From: Streptomyces aureoverticillatus
GTDB taxonomy: Bacteria > Actinomycetota > Actinomycetes > Streptomycetales > Streptomycetaceae
Direction: 5' to 3'
Length of the DNA stretch: 64,000 bases
Assembly: GCF_014649395.1 (NCBI RefSeq)
Contig: NZ_BMSY01000003.1
Coordinates: 62,001 to 126,000, forward strand
The notes beneath the pieces are model-generated. The model did no database searches and had not been told where the DNA came from. It saw only the letters and a program-made list of their open reading frames with translations. Below are positions 44,689-52,100 of the stretch, in pieces (the first letter of the stretch is position 1; every line of letters begins with the position of its first letter). Both the position numbers and the translations under genes were made by a program.

Positions 44689-45633
44689 ATGGCCCTGACC
44701 ATGAACGACGTGGACCGGTTCGAGGCCTCCAGGCCCCGCCTGGAGGCCATCGCCTACCGCCTCCTCGGCTCGGCGAGCGAGGCCGAGGACGCCGTGCAGG
44801 AGACGTTCCTACGCTGGCAGGGCGCCGACGTCGACCGCGTCGAGGTCCCCGAGGCCTGGCTGACGAAGGTCCTCACCAACCTGTGCCTCAACCAGCTCAC
44901 CTCGGCCCGCGCGCGCCGCGAGACCTATGTGGGCCAGTGGCTCCCCGAGCCGCTGCTGGCCGGGGACCCGATGCTCGGCCCGGCCGACACCGCCGAGCAG
45001 CGCGAATCGGTTTCGTACGCGGTCCTCACCCTCCTCGAGCGCCTCTCCCCCAAGGAGCGGGCGGTGTACGTGCTGCGGGAGGCGTTCGACTACCCGCACC
45101 GGGAGATCGCCGAGATCCTCGACATCACCGAGGCCGCCAGCCAGCAGCTTTCACACCGCGCCAAGAAGCGCGTCGCGGACGGCAAGGCCCGCACCGAGAT
45201 CGACGAGGCGGCCGCCCTGCGGATCGTCGAGGAGTTCCTCGCGGCCGCCACCAGCGGCCGGACCGAAGAGCTCGTGCGAATGCTCACCGACGACGCCATC
45301 TCGGTCGGCGACGGCGGCGGGAAGGTCCCGGCCCGAGCCAAGGCGTTCGAAGGCGCCGTCGCGGTCGCGAAGTTCATGCGGGGCCTGTTCAAGCCCAGCA
45401 AGGCCAAGCGCGCCCTCGCCGGCGGCTCGCCCGAGATCTACCTCGCGAGCGCCAACGGCGGCCCCGCCGTCGTGGCGGTCGTCGACGGCCGGGTCATCGG
45501 CGTCATGTGCCTGGAGCTCACCGCCGAGGGCATCGTCGCGTTCCGCAACCAGGTCAACCCCGACAAGCTCGACCGCGCGACCCGGCGCTGGGCGGCGGCG
45601 GACCACGGGGACCCCTTGTTCAACGCCTTCTGA
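44689..45633 (+). CDS. ECF41-type RNA polymerase sigma factor with C-terminal SnoaL-like domain
   Basis: 314 residues from ATG (MALTMNDVDRFEA) after AGGA. Sigma region 2 is AYRLLGSASEAEDAVQETFL; region 4 is LSPKERAVYVLREAFDYPHR. The linker carries WLPEPL and the C-terminal ~110 residues form a SnoaL-like domain ending with NPDKL; both motifs are hallmarks of ECF41 sigma factors, in which the C-terminal domain controls activity instead of an anti-sigma protein. ECF41 genes normally adjoin an oxidoreductase or carboxymuconolactone decarboxylase, as seen here with the next gene. Confidence 0.93.
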   Translation: MALTMNDVDRFEASRPRLEAIAYRLLGSASEAEDAVQETFLRWQGADVDRVEVPEAWLTKVLTNLCLNQLTSARARRETYVGQWLPEPLLAGDPMLGPADTAEQRESVSYAVLTLLERLSPKERAVYVLREAFDYPHREIAEILDITEAASQQLSHRAKKRVADGKARTEIDEAAALRIVEEFLAAATSGRTEELVRMLTDDAISVGDGGGKVPARAKAFEGAVAVAKFMRGLFKPSKAKRALAGGSPEIYLASANGGPAVVAVVDGRVIGVMCLELTAEGIVAFRNQVNPDKLDRATRRWAAADHGDPLFNAF

Positions 45634-45757
45634 AGCACTCCCGAGCGCACCCAGCCCCCCATGTGGCGTGCTTCACACCCCATCCCTGTCAGGAAACGTC
45701 GGGCTGCCCGGTTCAAGGGGCGAACCCGCCGAAGAGCAGACGACAGGGAGCACGGAC

Positions 45758-47011
45758 ATGCAGCACCGGATCATCGTCCTCGGAGCCGGCTACACCGGGG
45801 CCATCGCCGCCGGGCGCCTCGCGAAGCGGCTGCACCGCGAAGACGTCGCCATCACCCTCGTCAACGCCGAGCCCGACTTCGTGGAGCGCGTCCGGATGCA
45901 CCAGCTGGCGGTCGGCCAGGACCTGAGGCTCCGGCCCTTCAGCGAGATGTTCGCGGGCACGGGCGTGGAACTGAAGCTCGCGAAGGTGACTGCGGTCGAC
46001 GTAGACCGCAAGACCGTCGAAGTCGAGGAAGCCGGGGAAGCCGGGGCAGCCGGGGCAGCCGGGGCAGGCGGGGCAGCCGGGGCAGCCGGGAAGACAGAGG
46101 TGCTGGAGTACGACACCCTCGTATACGCCCTCGGCAGCGGCTGGAACACGCAGGGCGTCCCCGGCACCGCCGAGTTCGCCGACCAGATCGCCAGCCGCCC
46201 CGGCGCGCTCCGCCTGCGCGAGCGCCTGGCCCGCCTGGGCGCCGGGCAGCCCGTGGTCGTGGTCGGCGGCGGCCTCACCGGCCTGGAGGCAGCGACCGAG
46301 ATCGCCGAGGCCCGCCCGGACCTCGATGTCGCCCTCGCCGCCCGCGGCGAACTCGGCGACTGGCTCTCGCCCAAGGGCCGCGGTCACCTGCGGAGGGTCT
46401 TCGACAAGCTCGGCATCACCGCGTACGAACACGCCGCCGTCACGGCCGTCGAGGCCGACCGTGTCACCACCGCTGACGGCACGCACCTGCCGGCCGCGGT
46501 GACCGTGTGGACCACCGGCTTCGCGGTCCACCCGATCGCCCGGGCCACGACCCTGGAGATCACCGAAACAGGTCAGATCGCCGTCGACCGCACCATGCGC
46601 TCGCTCTCGCACCCGGACGTGTACGCGGTCGGCGACGCGGCCATGGCGCTGGGCCCCGCGGACAAACCGCTGCGGATGTCGTGCGCGACCGGCACCCCCA
46701 TGGCGTGGCAGGCCGCCGACGCCATCGCGGCACGCCTCACCGGCGGCAAGATCCCGAAGGCCCCGCTCCGCTACTTCAACCAGTGCGTCTCGCTGGGCCG
46801 CAAGGAAGGCCTGATCCAGTACGTCACCGCCGACGACCGCGCGGTCAACGCCGCCCTGACGGGCCGCCTCGCCGCCATCTACAAGGAACTGGTCTGCAAG
46901 GGCGCGGCCTGGGGCGTAGCCAACCCAACCCTCGGAATCCCGACCCGCCGCCGCCACATCGCACGACAGCAGAACCGGACGGCGGCCAAGGCCGTCAAGA
47001 CACCGGCCTGA
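45758..47011 (+). CDS. FAD-dependent NAD(P)H oxidoreductase (NDH-2-like)
   Basis: 417 residues from ATG (MQHRIIVLGAGYTGAIAAGR). The first FAD loop GAGYTG is at about 8-13; the NAD(P)H loop is VVVVGGGLTGLEAATEIAEA (about 165-185). The C-terminal PDVYAVGDAAMALG is the second FAD-binding motif. A 9-bp DNA repeat inserts an (A/E)-A-G stretch before the second loop. This is the oxidoreductase of the ECF41-COE pairs, so it is probably the regulon target of the sigma gene 125 bp upstream, perhaps in redox stress. A hairpin terminator ends it. Confidence 0.88.
   Translation: MQHRIIVLGAGYTGAIAAGRLAKRLHREDVAITLVNAEPDFVERVRMHQLAVGQDLRLRPFSEMFAGTGVELKLAKVTAVDVDRKTVEVEEAGEAGAAGAAGAGGAAGAAGKTEVLEYDTLVYALGSGWNTQGVPGTAEFADQIASRPGALRLRERLARLGAGQPVVVVGGGLTGLEAATEIAEARPDLDVALAARGELGDWLSPKGRGHLRRVFDKLGITAYEHAAVTAVEADRVTTADGTHLPAAVTVWTTGFAVHPIARATTLEITETGQIAVDRTMRSLSHPDVYAVGDAAMALGPADKPLRMSCATGTPMAWQAADAIAARLTGGKIPKAPLRYFNQCVSLGRKEGLIQYVTADDRAVNAALTGRLAAIYKELVCKGAAWGVANPTLGIPTRRRHIARQQNRTAAKAVKTPA
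46027..46092. repeat. 9-bp in-frame microsatellite in the oxidoreductase gene
   Basis: GCCGGGGCA repeats about seven times (with one GCGGGGCAG variant), encoding AGA/AGE triplets near residues 92-111. The inserted run lengthens a surface loop between beta strands. Confidence 0.85.
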
Positions 47012-47021
47012 ACACCCAGAA

Positions 47022-47061
47022 GGCCGGAGGCCTTGTGGATCACTCCACCAGGCCTCCGGCC
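47022..47061 (+). terminator. Hairpin terminator of the ECF41/oxidoreductase unit
   Basis: GGCCGGAGGCCT and AGGCCTCCGGCC pair around 16 bases, 11 bp after the oxidoreductase stop. Confidence 0.8.
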
Positions 47062-47099
47062 CGGGTCCATACAAGCTGCGAGAACGACCGCGAGGCCAT

Positions 47100-47537
47100 A
47101 TGCCGGGCGGTGCCGTTCACTTAGGTGCTGTACTTCGTTGCAGACCACAGGATCCCGGCCCGGGGGGTGAGGTCATAGTACGGGAACAGCTCGAACGCCT
47201 GCTGAGCGGTGGCGACGAGACGTCGTCAGCTGCCCTGTCCGCCCTCCGTGCCGGCGCTTCGCACGTGGTCTGGGACGGAGCGACGCCGGCCCAGTCGCTC
47301 GCGATGATCTACGGGCGTCGGCTCCGTCACACCCACCGGAGGGGCATCGAGACCTCCGGCTTGGCACGGGCCGTGCAACGCCTGGACCTATACGGCCGCC
47401 CGGTTCGACTGGGCCAGCTCAGGACTGCCGACGGCTCATGGGTCTTCATGCTGTTCCTCACCGAGGACGGCGGCACGCTGGTGGCATGCACCGGCGTCCG
47501 ACAAACCCAACCGGGCGCGGCTGCGGGTCTCTCCTGA
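47100..47537 (+). CDS. Hypothetical protein with a rare TTA codon
   Basis: 145 residues from ATG preceded by GAGG. The first ~25 codons include TTA (codon 8), ATA, CTT and AGA, unlike the rest of the window, so either this is a bldA-type leucine signal or the N-terminal stretch is not translated (no GTG/TTG start in frame follows). From residue ~30 it reads REQLERLLSGGDETSSAALS, then HRRGIETSGLARAVQRLDLY and SWVFMLFLTEDGGTLVACTG. I do not recognise the family. It lies between the oxidoreductase and tRNA-Arg. Confidence 0.55.
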   Translation: MPGGAVHLGAVLRCRPQDPGPGGEVIVREQLERLLSGGDETSSAALSALRAGASHVVWDGATPAQSLAMIYGRRLRHTHRRGIETSGLARAVQRLDLYGRPVRLGQLRTADGSWVFMLFLTEDGGTLVACTGVRQTQPGAAAGLS

Positions 47538-47675
47538 ACCGTCGTGAACGACGCCGGCTGAGACGGAAACCGCGGACACCACCTCGACCACGTGACGCGC
47601 GACCGCGTGACCGGTCTGACCGCGTGACCGGCGGAGGTGCGCACGTGGTGCGCCGGGCTGTGCGCCCTGAAACGC

Positions 47676-47705
47676 AAGAGGCCCCGGATCGATCCGGGGC
47701 CTCTT
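47676..47705. terminator. Perfect 30-bp palindrome beside tRNA-Arg
   Basis: AAGAGGCCCCGGATC and its exact complement, without loop, eight bases from the 3' end of tRNA-Arg (minus strand). It probably ends the tRNA transcript and also the plus-strand hypothetical gene. Confidence 0.8.
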
Positions 47706-47712
47706 ACCTATG

Positions 47713-47785
47713 TGCACTCGGCAGGATTCGAACCTGCAACCTTCTGATCCGTAGTCAGATGCTCTATCCGTTAAGCTACGAGTGC
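47713..47785 (-). tRNA. tRNA-Arg (ACG)
   Basis: On the minus strand: acceptor GCACTCG/CGAGTGC, D-arm, anticodon loop CTACGGA (anticodon ACG, substrate of TadA), T-arm TTGCAGG-type stem with TTCGAAT. No encoded CCA. Confidence 0.95.
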
Positions 47786-47994
47786 TTGATTTTTCTGTTG
47801 TGTTGCTCTTCCTCCCGGGCTTTTCGGCCCGGTCGGCGTTGCGGGAACAACATTACATGACCTGCGCCGTGAGGCGAAATCCGTTTCCCGAACCCGCGCT
47901 GAGCTGGGCAAATGCCCTCAGCGGGGGTTCTGTGTGCCGGGCGGGGCGGGGCTCCGTGCGCCGGGCGCGCGCCGGGTGCGGGGGCCTGGAACGG

Positions 47995-48026
47995 CCGAAG
48001 CCCCGGTCGGCTGACCGGGGCTTCGG
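47995..48026. terminator. Inverted repeat 3' of tRNA-Ser(GCT)
   Basis: CCGAAGCCCCGGTC and GACCGGGGCTTCGG pair around GGCT, ten bases past the tRNA end on the minus strand. Confidence 0.8.
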
Positions 48027-48035
48027 ATCGTGGTG

Positions 48036-48126
48036 CGGAGGCGGAGGGATTTGAACCCTCGATGGGCTTTAAGACCCAAACCGCATTAGCAGTGCGGCGC
48101 CATAGACCGGACTAGGCGACGCCTCC
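48036..48126 (-). tRNA. tRNA-Ser (GCT)
   Basis: Class II: acceptor GGAGGCG/CGCCTCC, anticodon loop CTGCTAA (anticodon GCT), long variable arm TTGGGTCTTAAAGCCCAT-like, T-arm GAGGG TTCAAAT CCCTC. CCA not encoded. Confidence 0.95.
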
Positions 48127-48370
48127 CAACCTGCATCCCGCGCGAGCGCGGGGGTGCGTGCAGATGATGACACAGCCAGGGGGCGCGTCACCAATCGCGG
48201 CCCCCACGGTACTAGTCCGGCGGCCCGCAGGGCAAAGCAGAAAACCGGGGCGCAACGCGGCGCCTCCTGCGGCGTTAGACGCGGTGGGCGCCGGTGCCGA
48301 CGGCCGGGCCGCGCCCGGCCTCGGCGCCCTGCCGGACCCCGCCGGAACCCCTCCTCCCAAGGGAGCCCCC

Positions 48371-48931
48371 GTGAAGCCCTCCCCCAAGCCTGCCGCCGCG
48401 TCCCCCGCCTCCGACCCCGCGCGGCGCCGCCCTCTCGCGCCGCGCCGCCACCTCCGCACCGCCGCCGCGTCCGTCGCCGCCCTCGCCGCCGCCTTCCCCG
48501 CCGCGGCGCACGCGTGCCCGTCGGACCACCCCGGCGCGCCCGAGCGCTCCGCCGCGCACCGGCTGACCATCACCGTCGACGGGGCCGGCGGCGCGGGCGA
48601 CGGAACGTACACCCTGGAGTGCGCCCCGGCGGGCGCGAACGGCGGCACGCACCCTTCGCCCGATGACGCGTGCGAACGTCTTGATCAGCTCGCGGCGAAC
48701 GGCACGGACCCCTTCAAGCCGGTCCCGGCGGACGCCCTGTGCACCGAGCAGTACGGCGGCCCGGAGACCGCGCACATCACCGGCACCTGGCAGGGCCGCG
48801 TCGTGGACGCCGACTTCTCGCGCACCGACGGGTGCCAGATCTCGCGGTGGAACGGCCTCGTGCCGGTGCTGCCCGCGAGCGGCGCCGCAGCGCCCGCCCC
48901 GCACGACCGAACCGACGTGCCCTTTTTGTGA
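48371..48931 (+). CDS. Secreted subtilisin inhibitor-like (SSI-family) protein
   Basis: 186 residues from GTG after AAGGGAG. An N-terminal signal region (basic RRRPLAPRRHLRTAAAS then AVAALAAAFPAAAHA, cleavage likely after the Ala-His-Ala) precedes an SSI domain: HRLTITVDGAGGAGDGTYTL, the conserved Cys pairs in LECAPAGA, DDACERLDQL and ALCTEQYGGPETAHITGTWQ, and FSRTDGCQISRWNGLVPVLP. SSI proteins inhibit serine proteases outside the cell. The reactive-site loop falls between the Cys near LCTEQYG; the C-terminus is longer than usual (ends DRTDVPFL). Confidence 0.85.
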   Translation: MKPSPKPAAASPASDPARRRPLAPRRHLRTAAASVAALAAAFPAAAHACPSDHPGAPERSAAHRLTITVDGAGGAGDGTYTLECAPAGANGGTHPSPDDACERLDQLAANGTDPFKPVPADALCTEQYGGPETAHITGTWQGRVVDADFSRTDGCQISRWNGLVPVLPASGAAAPAPHDRTDVPFL

Positions 48932-49121
48932 AGAGGGCCCGCGACCCTTCCGTGACCAGCGACTACTGAAGGCTCACGACTTCTGCGTGCGACCTCCCTC
49001 TCATCCGGCGTCGCGCCCGCAACCACTCCCCGTAGACTCCCTCCCGTGACACGCCGCGGGCCGCGGGGCAAGATGGCCCGGTCGGTCGGCAAGGTGCGGT
49101 AATCAGGGAGGAAGCGTCGTC

Positions 49122-52100
49122 GTGAGCAGCAGGCCATCCCGAGGCGCTGCTCGCCTCGCAGCCATACTCGACGCGCTCCCGGACGCGTTGGTGCTGGTCA
49201 ACGCCAACGGGACGGTCGTGAACGCGAATGCCATCGCGCTCGAGGCCTTCGAGGCGCCCGGCACCGCGCTCGTGGGGCGCGGACTCCTCGATCTGCTGCC
49301 GGAGTTCGACTCCCGGCTGATCCCCGGCTCCATGCGCCGTCCGGACACGACGGACGAACAAGGTCGTACCAAGCCGAAGCGGATGGTCGCCCGCCGCACG
49401 GACGGCAGCGAGTTCCCCGTCGAGGTCACCAGCTCCAACCTCCAGGACAGCAGGCACGCGTACGACGAGCGCTTCGGCAGCCACGGCGGGTACGGCGGCT
49501 ACGGCAGCGACGAGATGCTGATGATCGTCGTCCGCGATCTGTCGGGCGCGCTCAACACCGAGGCCGAGCTGGCGCGTTCGCAGCGGCAGACCGAGATGAT
49601 CCTGCGGGCCGCCGCGGAGGGCGTCGTAGGGACGGACACCGACGGGCGTGTGGTGCTCGTCAACCCGGCCGCCGCCCAGATACTCGGCTTCCGCGCCAGT
49701 GACCTCGGCGGGCAGGAACTGCACCCGCTCGTCCTGCACTCGCGCGCCGACGGCGAACCCTTCGCGTACGAGGAGTCCCCGCTCGCGGACACCCTGCGCT
49801 CCGGCCGCAAGCACCGCGTGCGCGGGCAGGTCCTGTGGTCCAAGAGCGGCGAGAAGGTCTCCGTCGACCTGACCACCGCCCCCGTGCGCGACGGCGACCA
49901 GCTCGTCGGCGCCGTCATGACCTTCACCGACCGGCGGCCGTACGACGCCCTCGCCGAGAAGTACGAGAACGCGCTCGCCCAGCACGCCGAGGAACTGCGG
50001 GCCGCCGCCGAGCAGCGCGAGCAGGAGCTGCGGGCCGCCGCCGAACTGCGCGAGGAGGAACTCGCCGCCGAGCAGGAGCGGTACGCGGCCCTCGCCGAGC
50101 GCGAGAAGGACCGCTACGAAGAGCTGGCCGAGCGCGAACAGCGCCGGTACGAGACGCTCGCCGCCCGGCACAGCCAGCTCGTCGCCGTCCTCGGCCAGTC
50201 GCTGCGCGGGCCGCTCGACGAGCTGCGCCGCGAACTGTCCGCGCTCGCCGCAGACGACGCGGGCCAGCTCTGGCCCGAGGCCAACCAGGTGCTCCACCAT
50301 CTGTCGGCCGGATACGCGCGCATGACGACCCTCGTCGACAACGTACTGGGCTACCAGCGCCTCGAAGCCGGTGCCGAGCAGTTGTCCCGTACGGCCGTGC
50401 TGCTCGACGCCGTCGTCGCCGCCGGTGTCGAGGGTGCCGTCGAACTGATCGGTCCCGGGCGCGCCCAGTTCGCCGTGCACGCGCCGCCGATCGAGGTCGA
50501 GGTGGACGCCCACCGCCTCGCGACCGCCCTGGCCCATCTGATCGCCGACGTCGCCGGAATAGACGCCACCGGCAACACGCGCGCGGGGGTTGCGGTTTCG
50601 GGTGGTCCTGGCACCCCGGGTGCGTACGTCGACTCGACCGTGGTCGTGGCCGCGGCCCAGCGCGGCGAGGTCGTACGCATCGAGGTGCGCGGCCCGTACA
50701 GCGGGGGAGACCCGGTGCACGAGCCGATCGTGCGGGGCGTCGTCGAGGCGCACGGTGGTGTGCTGCAGACGCACGAGGTGCCGGGCATGAACGGCAGTGC
50801 GTACGTCCTTGAGGTGCCCATCGGGAACGGCGCGGGCGGTTCTTCGGCGGCCGCGGTCAGTTCTTCGGTGTCTACGGAGACTGCTGGTTCGGGTGCGCCG
50901 GTGCCCGGACAGGGAGCGGGTACGGCGGCGGGTTCGTCCGGGAGCACCGGGGGTGGGCGCCGACGGGCTCGGCGGTCCTCGGTGGACTCCTTCTTGGACA
51001 GTGCGGTTGCCGGGGACGGCGGGGGCGTTGCCTCCGGAGATGGCGTTTCCGGCGGGGCGGACGCCGGTGCTGTTTCCGGCGGGGCGGACGCTGGTGCTGA
51101 TGACACCGGTTCCGTCGAGATCGCTGGTTCCGGCGGTACCGGACGGCGCAGGCGGCGGGCCGTGGCCGAAGGGCCGACGGGTGTCGGGGGCGACGCGGGC
51201 GCCGCTGCGGGTGCGGGTGCCGCGGGCGGTCCGGTCGGCGGCGGGGCCGCCGGTGCGGGGGCCGGGAACGGGTCCGGCGGTTCTTCGGGCGGTACGTCGG
51301 GGGGTACGGGTCGGCGGCGCGGGCGGCCGAGTCCGGCCGAGGGTGCCGTGATGACGGCGGCCGAGCACGCCGCCGGGTCGGCGGCGCTCGGCGAGACGGT
51401 GCCGCCGCAGGGCGTTCCGTCGCAGGGCGGTCCGGGCTCGGCGGAGGTCGCCGTGCCGTCCGGACGGCGGGCCCGGCGCGGTGGCGAGCAGCAGGCGTTG
51501 GCGTTGCCTTCGGGGACGGGCCAGGCGGGAGCCGGCGGTCCGGAGGCGGGCGGTTCCTTCGGGGCCGGTGCCGCGGGTGAGGGCGCGGAGGCGCCGCGTT
51601 CCGGTGGTCGGCGGGCCCGGCGCGCGCTGGCCGCCGCCCGGGAGCGCGCCGCCGCGGAGGAGGCCTCCAGCGGGCGCGTGTTCGCGCTGCCGCCGGCGGA
51701 GGCCGACCGCGACGACAGCGGTGCCCCCGGTGGGGCCGAGCAGGTGGGTGTGGCGCAGGGTGCTGTGCCGTACGGCGCGGCCGGTGCGCAGGCGGGCGTG
51801 CCGCAGGCCCCGGGTGCTCCTGTCGAGGGTGCCTCGGTCGGGGCGGGTGCCGTGCACGCGGGCGCTCCCCAGGCGGGTGTCCCGTACGGCGCGCCCGGGC
51901 AGGCGGGCGGGCCGCAGGGCGGGGCCGTGCAGGGCGGAGCCGTACACGGTGGGTCCGCGCACGTCGGGGCCCCGCGCGCGGGGCACGCGCAGGTCGGCGC
52001 CTCGGTGAACGTACCCGCGGGTGTGCAGGCCGGACTTCAGGGCGCCCGTGGCGGCGTGCCCGCGCAGGGCGGCGCACCCGAGGGGCAGACCCACGTCCAG

